Below, in pieces: positions 50,649 through 60,100 of a stretch of 64,000 bases of DNA; positions within the stretch are counted from its first letter, which is position 1; each line of letters begins with the position of its first letter. The stretch lies in IMG/VR virus record IMGVR_UViG_3300049489_000993, positions 1 through 64,000 of that record; one strand, 5' to 3'. A program made the translations under genes and the position numbers. Under the pieces are notes generated by a model. It saw only the letters and a program-made list of their open reading frames with translations, had not been told where the DNA came from and searched no databases. This stretch comes from a virus.

Positions 50649-52172
50649 TCAGACCTTCTTCACGATCGCAAGGACGTCGCCAATCTTGAGCTTGAACTCA
50701 AAGCGCAGCACAGCCGGCGAGAGTGTAGCGGTTGGGTAGTAGTCATGGTTTGCCCCGCTGTTGGCCCCTGGGCGCAGCAACGAGCCATTCAAATATACAT
50801 CATAATCGTTCAAGAATGAGCCACCACTCATATCGGGAAACGCGGCGTCGATGTTGGCATCGGCGAGCGACACATCCGTGTCCGCGTTCACGTTTGCAGT
50901 CACATTGTGATAGGTCTTCGTCTCGTTGCCCGTGGTGTACGCCGAGGTGATCGCTTGCATGAGCGACACTTCACCGAACGCAGTCTCGAAGGCGCTCCAC
51001 TCGGCCGCGGTGTCCGAGAGCTTGAGCTGGCCCGCATACGTGGACGCACCCTTGTTGCCGTCGACGAATGCGAACTCTGCCGCCGCGGTCAAACCGAGGT
51101 CGCCGGCTGTGGACGCGACAACACCGTCGGTGACACCCACGGCGATGGGTCGCGTGCCGCCACTGCGGATGGTGGCGCCAGCATTGAAGTCGTTGACGAT
51201 CGCGTTCACGTCAAAGGTGTCCACATCGGTGCCGATGCGCGCGATGGTTGCGCCGCCGCCGCTGCCTTCGATGACGGTCACGAGGTCGGCGTCGAGCGCG
51301 TCGCGAATGGACCACTCCACCGCCGCTGCTAGATCAAGATCGGCGTTCGTCGCCAGCTCGACGGGCGTCGCGCCTTGGTTGTTGTAGGCGTTCTGGCGCG
51401 TGACATCGACGCTAGCGGCTTGATCAACGAAGTTGCCATCTTGCGGGAGCCAAGCATCCTCGACGACGTTGTCGAACGCGAAGCGGGAGACATAGGCGTA
51501 GTTGATCGTCTTGCCGGCGATGTCGCCAACGGGGCAGGCGATGAGGTCGTCAAGGCCGGCGTTCATGATCACGAACGAGAGCTTCACGCGGTTTCCCGCC
51601 GAGGTGTCGTTGAACGCGGCGCCGTCGACACCCGTGCTTTCGTACTGGAGCAGGGCGAAGATGTCTTTGCCGCTTGATTGCAGCTTTTGGCCTGTCGTGG
51701 CGTCGCGCACGACGCAGAGATTCTTTGGCGAGATGGCGTTCTGTCCCGCGACCTCGATCAACTCATGCACGTCGAACCCAGCCCCATTGAGTGCCGATTG
51801 CGCGACGACGGCGCCCACTTGCGAACCGGCCACCGCAGCAACTTGCGTGGGCGCTTCACTGCTGGCGACGACGAGGATCTCCCAGTTTTGGGCCGCGGTG
51901 ACGCCGACGTCGGTAAGCACCTGCACGCGCCGGAGCTGCTTCTTGCCCTCGATGTCGGTGAGATCGGTGGAGAGGGTAGCGAGGCTGCGCCCAGAGAGCG
52001 CGGTGTACCAGTTGGCTTCCCCGAGAGCGCGCTTCATCTGTGAGCGCAGCGCATTCAAGTCGTCTTCGATGGACACGGCGCCAGATTGCAGTGCGACGCC
52101 CGCGGCGACCGTGTCGTCGTACGTGAACGATGGTCGGATTTGCGATTCTTGTCGGATGAAAGTGCGGGCCAT
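50649..52172 (-). CDS. Large virion structural protein (507 aa)
   Basis: A 507-residue protein with AGGAG before ATG 52172. The N-terminus (DLNALRSQMKRALGEANWY) is helical and is followed by large beta domains. The C-terminal 120 residues contain NADTDVSLADANIDAAFPDM and SFLNDYDVYLNGSLLRPG, a module seen in phage head-fibre or decoration proteins. It may stud the capsid. Confidence 0.65.
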   Translation of the reverse strand: MARTFIRQESQIRPSFTYDDTVAAGVALQSGAVSIEDDLNALRSQMKRALGEANWYTALSGRSLATLSTDLTDIEGKKQLRRVQVLTDVGVTAAQNWEILVVASSEAPTQVAAVAGSQVGAVVAQSALNGAGFDVHELIEVAGQNAISPKNLCVVRDATTGQKLQSSGKDIFALLQYESTGVDGAAFNDTSAGNRVKLSFVIMNAGLDDLIACPVGDIAGKTINYAYVSRFAFDNVVEDAWLPQDGNFVDQAASVDVTRQNAYNNQGATPVELATNADLDLAAAVEWSIRDALDADLVTVIEGSGGGATIARIGTDVDTFDVNAIVNDFNAGATIRSGGTRPIAVGVTDGVVASTAGDLGLTAAAEFAFVDGNKGASTYAGQLKLSDTAAEWSAFETAFGEVSLMQAITSAYTTGNETKTYHNVTANVNADTDVSLADANIDAAFPDMSGGSFLNDYDVYLNGSLLRPGANSGANHDYYPTATLSPAVLRFEFKLKIGDVLAIVKKV

Positions 52173-52180
52173 GGGCGCTC

Positions 52181-52468
52181 CTATGCTTTGACGTAGTCCG
52201 CGAACACTTTATCGCCAGCCCGCGGCGCAAGCACGACTGTCACGGTGTCAAAGCCGGTGCCGGGACCGCCGCTCTCTGAGACGCTGTAATCGTCAAGGAG
52301 GACAAGGCGCTGGCCGTTCAGGAAGGCTTGGATTGAAAGCCCTGGAGGCGTCTGCACGAACTTCTCGGGGGTGGTGAATACGACATTGACGCCGTTCACC
52401 GCCCCCGAGAGCGTGACACCGATGCGGAAGTCATCCGCTGGGACCGAACGCCGCCGAAGGAGCGGCAT
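52181..52468 (-). CDS. Small structural protein with fibre-type motif (95 aa)
   Basis: The motif GAVNGVNVVFTTPEKFVQ then AFLNGQRLVLLDDYSVSESG is the signature of a small beta module that occurs in phage fibre and head proteins. The ribosome site is GGAGG. It likely partners the large protein downstream, whose end has a related sequence (YLNGSLLRPG). Confidence 0.7.
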   Translation of the reverse strand: MPLLRRRSVPADDFRIGVTLSGAVNGVNVVFTTPEKFVQTPPGLSIQAFLNGQRLVLLDDYSVSESGGPGTGFDTVTVVLAPRAGDKVFADYVKA

Positions 52469-52493
52469 AGCGCACCTCCGTTACGGTGCGCGC

Positions 52494-52817
52494 TCAGATC
52501 GCGAGCCCGAGCATCGCCTTGAATGCACACGTCCCGCCGTTGCCCGCCAACCACAGCTCGTGAAAGTCGAACATGCCCTCGAGATAGGTGCCCGTCGCGA
52601 TCTCGTAGTAGTCGAGCCAGCGCGCCGAATCGAGACCGGGCGGCTCTTGCGGGAACACACGCAACGGCACACCGCCGGTGTTGTCGATGCGCACCCACAC
52701 CGTCTTGCCGGGGTTGCTGAAAAAGTTGAACGCCTGTTTGGCATTCACATCCGCGGGCGATGCGAAGGCGGGCGCGGTCCCGTAGAGCGGGCGGGGCGCA
52801 CCGGAGCGAATCAACAT
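52494..52817 (-). CDS. Small beta-rich protein (107 aa)
   Basis: A 107-residue protein with PGKTVWVRIDNTGGVPLRVF in a jelly-roll-like pattern and WLAGNGGTCAFKAMLGLAI at the end. Possibly capsid decoration. The ATG follows the upstream stop by one base, with no good ribosome site. Confidence 0.55.
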   Translation of the reverse strand: MLIRSGAPRPLYGTAPAFASPADVNAKQAFNFFSNPGKTVWVRIDNTGGVPLRVFPQEPPGLDSARWLDYYEIATGTYLEGMFDFHELWLAGNGGTCAFKAMLGLAI

Positions 52818-52818
52818 T

Positions 52819-53073
52819 TCAGCCGCCAGCGGCGAGGATGGCCGCGTTGATCTTGGTGCGGATCTCGTTCAGGAGCGTGACCACGACGTTGAACTCCGCT
52901 TGCGTGGGCGGGTCTCCGGCGGCGGCGACGGCGACGGCCGAGGTGATCGGGCCGAGCGCGTAGAGGGCGGCGCCGAGCTTGGCCGGCGTGATGCCGTCAG
53001 TGCGGCCGATGCCGGGAAAGTGCTCGCCGAGAGAGTCGAGCTTGTTGGCTTGGTCTTGGGAAAGGTTGGGCAT
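52819..53073 (-). CDS. Small helical protein (84 aa)
   Basis: An 84-residue protein with LSQDQANKLDSLGEHF, TQAEFNVVVTLLNEIRTKI and a Gly/Ala-rich end. It resembles small phage head or coat-associated proteins. AGCGGAGA lies before the ATG. Not recognised. Confidence 0.6.
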   Translation of the reverse strand: MPNLSQDQANKLDSLGEHFPGIGRTDGITPAKLGAALYALGPITSAVAVAAAGDPPTQAEFNVVVTLLNEIRTKINAAILAAGG

Positions 53074-53118
53074 GATTGTCTCCGCTGGGGGTGAGTATCA
53101 CGGGGCGCGTGCGGGCGT

Positions 53119-53565
53119 TCAAGCCTTCATCGCGTCGTAGCCGGCCTCGATGGCATCCAGCAGTGCGTTTCGCGAGCTGCGCGGGCTGTAGAGGCTGGGA
53201 TGGATGTGCCCAGCGACCTTCAAGCGGTCACAGAGCGCAAAGAGGTCGGCCTTGGACATGGATTCATCCGCGACCGGCCAGGGCTCCTCGGCGGGCTCCT
53301 GCTTCAAGACCTGGGCGGTCTCTTCGACGGAGAGCACGTTGCCTGCCTTGTCCGAGAGGATGGGTTGCGGTGGGCCGCTCGGCTTCTTGAACGGCGTCTT
53401 GACGGTGGCATCCGCCCACTTGTCTGCGTTCTGGAGCAAGAGCGCGGCAACGTCCTCGTCGACGTCGAGCAAGCCGTCGGCTTTGCTGATCTCAAGGAGC
53501 TTGCCGCCGACAAAGACCTTCTCGCCCCATTCGTGCCGCAGTTTGCAGATCAACTTTTTCGCCAT
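53119..53565 (-). CDS. Virion assembly-type protein following the capsid gene (148 aa)
   Basis: A 148-residue protein with AGGAG before ATG 53565. The first 70 residues (LICKLRHEWGEKVFVGGKLL) have a beta-barrel-like pattern and DVDEDVAALLLQNADKWAD. The C-terminus (KADLFALCDRLKVAGH, SRNALLDAIEAGYDAM) is helical. Its place just after the capsid terminator suits a head completion or decoration role. Not recognised. Confidence 0.6.
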   Translation of the reverse strand: MAKKLICKLRHEWGEKVFVGGKLLEISKADGLLDVDEDVAALLLQNADKWADATVKTPFKKPSGPPQPILSDKAGNVLSVEETAQVLKQEPAEEPWPVADESMSKADLFALCDRLKVAGHIHPSLYSPRSSRNALLDAIEAGYDAMKA

Positions 53566-53575
53566 TGCGTGCTCC

Positions 53576-53616
53576 TGAAAAGGAAAGGCCGCCCTTGGAG
53601 CATCCCGAGGGCGGCC
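53576..53616 (-). terminator. Strong intrinsic terminator after the capsid gene
   Basis: On the minus strand GGCCGCCCT (53616-53608) pairs with AGGGCGGCC (53595-53587) with a 12-base loop, followed by TTTCCTTTTCA. A smaller hairpin (CCGGGG-TCAGG-CCCCGG, 53625-53641) precedes it. It would limit late transcription beyond the capsid gene. Confidence 0.85.
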
Positions 53617-53652
53617 CATCCTAACCGGGGTCAGGCCCCGGCGCTACCCATC

Positions 53653-55092
53653 TCAGATGGACAGGGACTTGGTGCTGTCCGCGCGGCCCACGTTCTTGAA
53701 CAGGACGTTCTTGTTGGGGCTGTGCAGCGTGAGCGTGAGGTACAAGACCTGTGCCCAGCGCGTGGACGTGTCGATCGTCGCGAGCGGAATGCGCGTGAAC
53801 GGCGCAAGCTGCTTGACGACGAGGTTCTGTCGGTTTCCCTGGATCAAAGCCGCCTTGGTCGAGCCGGGGATGTCGCCGTTCAAGTCGCCGAACGAGGTCA
53901 CCGCGCCCGTGCGCTTGACCTGAATCATCTCGACGGCCTCTGCGAGCAACCCGTTCTTTGGTGAGCGGTAGACGACGTAGCACGATGCCAACGGCGAACC
54001 GTCGGAGATCGTGAACGACACCTTCTGTCCCGCCGCGACCGTGATCGCCGCGCCAGCATTGACGGCGACGGGCGCCGAGATGCCGTAGCGGTTACGAGCC
54101 GCGACGTAGTAGCGGTAGTCGCCCGCGTCCGCCGAAGCGAACAGGGAGACCTCGCCGCCACCGGGCGCGCCAGCGGTGCCTGCGCCGAGCACGGGCACGC
54201 CGGGGCGCTTGGAGACGTCGCCAATGCCAGCCGCGACCGGAATGCGACCTGGCTCGATGAACACGTCCGGGTTGAACCGGATGGGTCCTGCCTGCGTGCG
54301 CATGCCGGAGACCTGAAAGCCTGCCATCCCGTCGGCCGCGGGCGTCGGGAGCGCCGCTCGCTGCGTGGGGTAGAACAGCTTGGCAAAGTCACTGTATACG
54401 CCGTCGCTCATCCACAAATCGGTTGGGATACCGAAGTTGGGCGCCGCTCGGACGATGTGCGCCGCTTCCTCGACGACGTCTTGGTTCAGCGGCTTGCCTC
54501 GCATGTCGATGACGTTCGCGCTGTTCGCGTTCGCCTGAATCTGCGGGAACAAACCATCGAACTCGGACGAGACAAGGTTCGAGTCGGCGTAGAACAGCGC
54601 CTTCTCGACCTGGCGGAGCAACCACATGGTGCCGTTGGTCGTCTCCTGCGCGACGACGCTGCCGATGTGCGTGCGCACCGTCTGCATTACGTGCGTGACC
54701 CGACGGGTGACGCCCATGTATTTGACGATGTTGAACTCACGGCTGTAGGTCGCGTCGTCCTCGGCGGGCAGCTCACCTTCTTCGATGAAGGCAGCAACGC
54801 CGTTGCCGTACTCGCGCAGTCGCGAATACTCCTCGACGGTGTTGTACGCCGCGGTCTTGTCGATGGCCTTCCAGAAGGCGATCGACTCCTCCGTGTACGT
54901 GACCACCTTCAAGGTGTTGTCGAGCGACTCCGGCTTCAGCGTGAAACCGTCGCCGGCGACGACGGAACCCGGAGCGTTGCGCTCCTGGCCCGAGCGAAGT
55001 GCCTTCTGCAAGTTGACAAGGTCTTCTGCGGACGCCGACCCGAAACCGTCCACGTTCTCGTAGTCGGCGGCGCTCACAAGTGAACCCATCAT
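53653..55092 (-). CDS. Major capsid protein (HK97-like fold)
   Basis: A 479-residue coat protein. The N-terminus carries SLDNTLKVVTYTEESIAFWK, TAAYNTVEEYSRLREYG and FIEEGELPAEDDATYSREF, the pattern of HK97-fold coat proteins of several myophages. RVTHVMQTVRTHIG follows. A domain near 330-400 (YRYYVAARNRYGISAPV, VSFTISDGSPLASCYVVYR) looks like an inserted Ig/FN3 module on the capsid surface. AGGAG precedes ATG 55092. It is preceded by scaffold and protease genes and followed by a terminator. Confidence 0.9.
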   Translation of the reverse strand: MMGSLVSAADYENVDGFGSASAEDLVNLQKALRSGQERNAPGSVVAGDGFTLKPESLDNTLKVVTYTEESIAFWKAIDKTAAYNTVEEYSRLREYGNGVAAFIEEGELPAEDDATYSREFNIVKYMGVTRRVTHVMQTVRTHIGSVVAQETTNGTMWLLRQVEKALFYADSNLVSSEFDGLFPQIQANANSANVIDMRGKPLNQDVVEEAAHIVRAAPNFGIPTDLWMSDGVYSDFAKLFYPTQRAALPTPAADGMAGFQVSGMRTQAGPIRFNPDVFIEPGRIPVAAGIGDVSKRPGVPVLGAGTAGAPGGGEVSLFASADAGDYRYYVAARNRYGISAPVAVNAGAAITVAAGQKVSFTISDGSPLASCYVVYRSPKNGLLAEAVEMIQVKRTGAVTSFGDLNGDIPGSTKAALIQGNRQNLVVKQLAPFTRIPLATIDTSTRWAQVLYLTLTLHSPNKNVLFKNVGRADSTKSLSI

Positions 55093-55137
55093 TTCTTTCT
55101 CTCCTGGTTAGATGTCGAGCGGGATGCGCCGACGGAA

Positions 55138-56013
55138 TCAGAGCCCGAGTCGCGTGGGATCGATCCCGCGCTTCTTGGCGACCGCGAGCATCGCCTGCTT
55201 GCCGACCATGCCGGTCGACTCGTACATGGAGATGGCGTGCGTCCAGTCGACGCCCGACTCCTTGTCGCTCTTGAACAGATCGAACATGGTGTCGAGGATC
55301 TGTGGGCGTGACAGGACGGAGGCGCCGCCGCCCTCGCTCTTGTTCATGGTGTCGTTGACTTTGCGACCGACGGCAGAGATGCCTTTTGCGGCAACGGCTT
55401 GCGGCGCGCTGCGCGGGGCGGTCTCGCTCTTGGCGAGCTGCGCCTTCAGGGCACGGATCTCACCGGCCTGGGATGCGAGGACGCGCGCGAAGGCGCGGTT
55501 GAACTCGCCCAGCTCGGCGAAGCTCTTGCGAATCTCAATGCGGTTGGCGTCGAGGCTTTCACCTAGCTTGTTGCCGAGCGCGTCGAGGAACTCCGACACC
55601 TCGAAACCTTGCTCAACTTTGGGATCTTCCACGAGTGTCTCCTTGGTGCTCTTTTCGAGTGAGTCGTCGTCGCTGGCGAGGGTCGCCAACTCTTCTTTTT
55701 CCGACTTGGTGAGCGCCTCGCCCTTTGCGAGCTTGGCGGCGAGGGTGGTTTGACGGAGGGACACCCCGTTGGCCTGCGCCTTCACGAGGGAGTCCATTTC
55801 GTCGAGGGCTTTGAGGAGGTCGATCTCGTCAATGCCGCCCTTCTCGGCGCCCTCGTCGTCTTCGTCCTCATCCTCGTCGTCTTCGTCTTCGTCCTCATCC
55901 TCGTCGTCTTCGTCGTCTTCGCCGGAGGCATCGGCGCCCTGGTCTTGGTCAGGCATGGCCTTCTCGACTTCCTCGAGCGGCGCGGTATCAACGACGGGCT
56001 TCTGCTTTGCCAT
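55138..56013 (-). CDS. Probable scaffold/head assembly protein with acidic tract
   Basis: A 291-residue protein. The start is ATG 56013 with AAGGAG upstream. About residues 30-58 form a run of Asp and Glu (DEDEDEDDEDEDEDDE). The remainder is helical and charged (SDDDSLEKSTKETLVEDPK, EFNRAFARVLASQAGEI). This composition and place, between protease and capsid genes, suit a scaffold removed from the head before packaging. No scaffold motif is certain. Confidence 0.7.
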   Translation of the reverse strand: MAKQKPVVDTAPLEEVEKAMPDQDQGADASGEDDEDDEDEDEDEDDEDEDEDDEGAEKGGIDEIDLLKALDEMDSLVKAQANGVSLRQTTLAAKLAKGEALTKSEKEELATLASDDDSLEKSTKETLVEDPKVEQGFEVSEFLDALGNKLGESLDANRIEIRKSFAELGEFNRAFARVLASQAGEIRALKAQLAKSETAPRSAPQAVAAKGISAVGRKVNDTMNKSEGGGASVLSRPQILDTMFDLFKSDKESGVDWTHAISMYESTGMVGKQAMLAVAKKRGIDPTRLGL

Positions 56014-56026
56014 GGTCTCTGCTCCT

Positions 56027-56827
56027 TCAGGCCGCCTTGGCGGCGCGAGATACGGCGAACGCAAGAATGCGGACGGCCGTGGTTTTGTCGACGTCTGGAT
56101 AGCGACGCTTGATCAAGATGAGGGCTTCGCTCTTGCCGAGCTTCTTTTTCTTCTTCGATCGACGAGCTTTGTAGCCCTCGATGGATTCCGGCATGACAAC
56201 ACGCCCAGCGCCCGCGCCGGTGAGCGGCACGCCGGCCGGTACTGCACCTGGGTCGGAGCCACCTGCCGGAGGACCGACGGCGAGCGCCTTGTTCATCGCG
56301 TCTAGGCTCTTGCTCAACACCTCGAGCGCGGTGTCGGGGTTCACAGGGCAGTTGGTTACCGCCACGTTTTTGACGACGGCAGAAGCGATGATCGGGGTGC
56401 CCCCCTTGTTCAACCGCTGAGTGACCTTGCCTTCGATCGAGAACCCAAGTCGGCGTGAAGTACGCTGGAGCGAGCGTGCCAGCCCCCAAACACGGTCGGC
56501 GGGAGGGTGTCCTTTGAGTAAGTAGCCCTCGACAAACCACCCGGATTTGTCAGCGGTGCGCCCGTTTGGGAGCGTCTCGCCCTTCTCGATGAGCTTGGCG
56601 GTCTCGGGGAAGCCGATAATGTCCGCCGTTGCGCGGGAATGGTTGTCGTTGAACCAGCCGTCGCGGAGAAAGGGGGTGAAGTCCAAGCCGGACTGCAAGA
56701 CCTTCTCACCCTGCTTGTCGAGCTTGGCGGTCGTGACGAAGCCGGCGATGCGGCGTTCCTTCTCCGGCTCGCCGGCCTTCTCGAAAGGCTCAATCTCGAC
56801 GTCAAAGGAGAAGTCTTGCTCGATCAC
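56027..56827 (-). CDS. Prohead protease (S78-like)
   Basis: A 266-residue serine protease that cuts the prohead proteins. I chose GTG 56827; a longer frame from 56899 would pass through the terminator hairpin and lacks a ribosome site. IAGFVTTAKLDKQGEKVL begins the core. The catalytic His is in WFNDNH (about residue 63) and the catalytic Ser in LGFSIEG (about residue 130). The C-terminus is basic (ARRSKKKKKLGKSEALIL). It is directly upstream of scaffold and capsid genes, the usual arrangement. Confidence 0.9.
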   Translation of the reverse strand: MIEQDFSFDVEIEPFEKAGEPEKERRIAGFVTTAKLDKQGEKVLQSGLDFTPFLRDGWFNDNHSRATADIIGFPETAKLIEKGETLPNGRTADKSGWFVEGYLLKGHPPADRVWGLARSLQRTSRRLGFSIEGKVTQRLNKGGTPIIASAVVKNVAVTNCPVNPDTALEVLSKSLDAMNKALAVGPPAGGSDPGAVPAGVPLTGAGAGRVVMPESIEGYKARRSKKKKKLGKSEALILIKRRYPDVDKTTAVRILAFAVSRAAKAA

Positions 56828-56840
56828 GACAATCCCACCC

Positions 56841-56884
56841 CGAAAAACGAAAATGGGCGCCACCGCGTTGTGCAGTAGCGCCCA
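56841..56884 (-). terminator. Intrinsic terminator before the protease gene
   Basis: On the minus strand TGGGCGC (56884-56878) pairs with GCGCCCA (56860-56854) across a 17-base loop, followed by TTTTCGTTTTTCG. It separates the large helicase/zinc-ribbon genes from the protease-scaffold-capsid block. Confidence 0.75.
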
Positions 56885-56925
56885 CCTCTTGTGCCACATG
56901 TGCGGCTAGGCCCTTGGGTGAGGGC

Positions 56926-56955
56926 AGACTAGGGGCGAGGTTGGATCTTGGTCAA
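56926..56955 (-). promoter_or_regulatory. Promoter-like element related to the repeats, copy 4
   Basis: TTGACC (56955-56950), an 18-base spacer and TAGTCT (56931-56926) on the minus strand, embedded in the same CCAAGATCCAA sequence that follows the TTGACA in copies 1 and 2. It lies upstream of the terminator, so whether it drives the capsid block is unclear. Confidence 0.4.
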
Positions 56956-57161
56956 GAACGCCGCAGAACGAGCCGTGTGGGCTCGTGGGCGGGGATGGCG
57001 CTTTTGGCGAGGGTTACAGGGACCGGAATCTCAGCGTGGCACCTGGGGCACGAGGTGAGGCACGTCTCGCCCAGGGCGTCGAATACGAGAATGGGCACGC
57101 GCACCTTGAGCTTGTCGCCGCTCTTTTGCAGGAGGTTGTGCGCGCACTCGGGACACCGCAT
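56952..57161 (-). CDS. Small zinc-ribbon protein (69 aa)
   Basis: A 69-residue protein with CPEC at residues 3-6 and CPRC near 38-41, with another Cys at about 34. The pattern resembles the Mu Com-type or other small phage zinc ribbons that bind mRNA or DNA. Its start overlaps the stop of the large helicase gene (TAATG). It may regulate late genes or work with the helicase protein. Confidence 0.65.
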   Translation of the reverse strand: MRCPECAHNLLQKSGDKLKVRVPILVFDALGETCLTSCPRCHAEIPVPVTLAKSAIPAHEPTRLVLRRS

Positions 57162-60100
57162 TACCCATCATCGTCTGATTCCCCGAGCATGCGCAAAGCG
57201 TCGTGGAGCGGGGGAATGGCGCGGCGGCGTTCCATCTCTTGCTCGGCGCGCGCATGGTTTCGCTTGGAGCCCGCGCGGGCGCCCTCGCGGAGGTCGCGCA
57301 GCGTTTGCGGCACGTAGCCCTCGGTGGTGGGCGGCTCGCGCTCGACGCGCACGAACAGCGGGCGAAACCGATCTGCGCCCGCCTTGAAACGCTCGCGTGC
57401 GTCGGCTTCCTTTTGCTTGTCCTTTTTGCGCTTGTCCTTCTTCGCTTTGAGGGTGAGGCGGATGCTGTCCGCGGCCTGCATGTTGGACGGCGGGCGCTGT
57501 TTCTTGGGGGCGTCTTGGTTGCCGAGCCAAGACATCATGGTCAGGCGCGTGGGGTTGTTCGCGAGCGCCTGTAAGGCGTCAGGATCGCTTTTCTGCGCAT
57601 CGGGGTAGGTACGGGGCACCTCGAGCGCGCGAGCGTCTTGGCGGGTGCCCTGGAGCCGCTCGACGAACTCCTCGAATGGGAACACGGTAACGCCGCCCAG
57701 GAAGCGGGGGTCGCTGTAGTGGGTGAGATACGCCGCGACGGCCTCTGACTGGCTTGGGAAGCCCAGCATGACCTTGTCCTCGTCCTCGTCGGCGAAGGCG
57801 CCGTTGGGGCCGCGTTTTTTCATTTGGTGGACGACGTAGACGTTCTCGGCGTTCTCGTTGGGACCGACGTAGACGTCCACCTTGTCGCCGTCGAGCCCTT
57901 CGGTGCGATGAATCTCCCCGTACGGGAACTGCATTTCCGTTTCGCCGTGCTCGCCGGTGTGCTCGTCGAACCATTGGCGCGTGGAGCCGGCGGGGTTCTC
58001 GACGTGGATGTGGAGCCCACGGAAGCGGATGTCGGCCTTGAACAGCGAGAGCTGTCCCTGCGGGGGAGGTGGCGCCGAGGCGGTGAGCTTGGTGGCGGGA
58101 TCGGGGATGGGGTGTGCGGCGGGGGTCTCCTGGCGTCCGTACACCGCGTTGTGCGCCGCGTGCCACTCGGGGCCGAGGGCGGCGACGCGCTTCTCGAACG
58201 CCGTGAGGGCGCGCTTGATGGCGGCGTCGTCGCGCCCATATTTCCGCTTGTGCTCGCGCGGGTCCATGCCCTCGGTCGCGCCCCCACCTACGCGGCGCGC
58301 GGTGGCCTTCCCGGCGACGTAGGACAAGAACACTTTGACGCCCGATGCGAGAGTGACCGTCTCCTCGGCGCCGGAACCGTCTGTGTGGCTCTTGAAGTCG
58401 CCGGGGGCGGGTTGTGTTGGTGGGGACTGTGCCGGAGCCGGAGCCGGAGGTGGTGCCGCGACCGCTTCCAGCGTGCGCGTGGCGTCCGCGATGGGTGTGG
58501 TGGGTGCCGCGGAAGGCGTGCTCGGCGGGGGCTCCACGGCCTTGCCTTGGATCTTCGCCAGTACGTCTGCCATCGCGAGGGGCTTTTCCATCCACTCGCG
58601 CTCGGCGGGCGAGATTTGCTTGCCCTGATTGATCTTCGCGGCGAGGTCGTACTTACGACGGAGAATCGCCGTCACGTTCTCGTCGAACTTGTTGTCCTCC
58701 GCAACGACCCAGTAGATGTTGACGGCGTTTTGCTGGCCGATGCGGTGTGCTCGGTCTTCGGCTTGGCCGATGTCGGCAGCGGTCCACGGGAGGTCGTTGA
58801 ACACGACCTTGTCGGCGGCGGTGAGCGTGGCGCCGACGGCCAGCGACGGGCGCGTCGAAACGAACACGCGCTTGGGCGAGCCCTCCCGCATGAACTCGGC
58901 CTTGGCGGCTTCGCGCACGTCGTCGGATTGCTGGCCGTAGTGCAGGATGGCCTCGTCACCCAGCTCGGCGACAATGGCTTTCGCGGCGGCGACCGACTCA
59001 GAGAACACAAGCACCTTGCTGTCGGAGCTGCCAAGGATCTCCTTCACCATCTCGACGGTGGCGGGAGCCTTCGCGAGTGCGAGCTGGCCTCGGATGCGGC
59101 TGTATTCGCCGACCGAGGTCGACGGCGCACCGCGACCGCCCGCGCCGTACTCGCCGACCGCTTCTGCGTAGAGGTCGGCGTCGTTCTCCTCATCGCGACG
59201 CGACTCCCGGAAGTCTTCGGCCGCTTTCGCGTATGCGGCCTTCTGGCGCTCGGTCGCTCCGGGCGGTGGCGGCTTGGGCTCTCGCACCTCGCCGATATCG
59301 GGGGCACCTGGCGCGTAGAGTGTGCTGATCGTGGTCTGCTTCGGCGGAAGGTCTTTCAGCACCTCAGCCTTCGTGCGCGCGAGGTAGTGGGGGCGCATCT
59401 TGTTCCACGCCGCCCCGTGCGTCGCCCCCTTCAACTCTTTCGCCGAGCCCCACAGGCCCGGCACGACCATCTCGAGCTGCGTGAACAGCTCATCCTTGCG
59501 GTTCTTGACGGCGGTGCCGGACATGAGGATGTGGTGCTGCGTGATCTTTGCTACACTTTGAATCGCCTTAGTAGTTTTGGCTTTGGGGTTTTTCGCACGG
59601 TGACTGTTGTGGACTAGGACGCCACCGACGGAGAAGGATGGGTGCCCAGCCACCTTGAGATCGTAGTAGTGACCCGCTTCGTTTCCTGGGTAACTTCCCG
59701 ATTGGTGAACCGTAACGTCGCCCACCCTAACTCCCGCAACTTCTCCTCTTTCTTGAAATCCTGGCCTTTCCGAGACAAGTGCGAGAAGCCATCCACTTCG
59801 ACGCTGAGCTTCCGATCTACCAATGCGAGGTCGGCTTTGTAGTTGGTGGGATAGCCGGGCTGTCGCCGACCAAGGCTGATCGCGTGATTCCACTTCCACG
59901 GAGGGCCGAGCGCCTCGAGTAGCGTTCGCTCGGCTTCTGTCGGTCCCGTACCGTTGCCTCTGCGCACCGTCGGCTTCCAACCCATCGCCTTGAGCGACGC
60001 CGACGCCTTGGCGCGCGTCTCTGCACTGCGCATCGGGTTGTTCGCCCTCATCCGCGCCGAGCACGCCGGGCTCTTCTTCCCAATATTCGCCGCCCGCAGA

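Noticed and set aside
55851-55930. Repetitive TCCTCGTCG-type DNA
   Set aside because: It is explained by the Asp/Glu tract of the scaffold-like protein and is not a separate repeat element.
57824-59617. A 597-codon plus-strand frame opposite the helicase
   Set aside because: Shadow of the SNF2 gene, low-complexity Arg/Val/Gly text, no ribosome site or motif.
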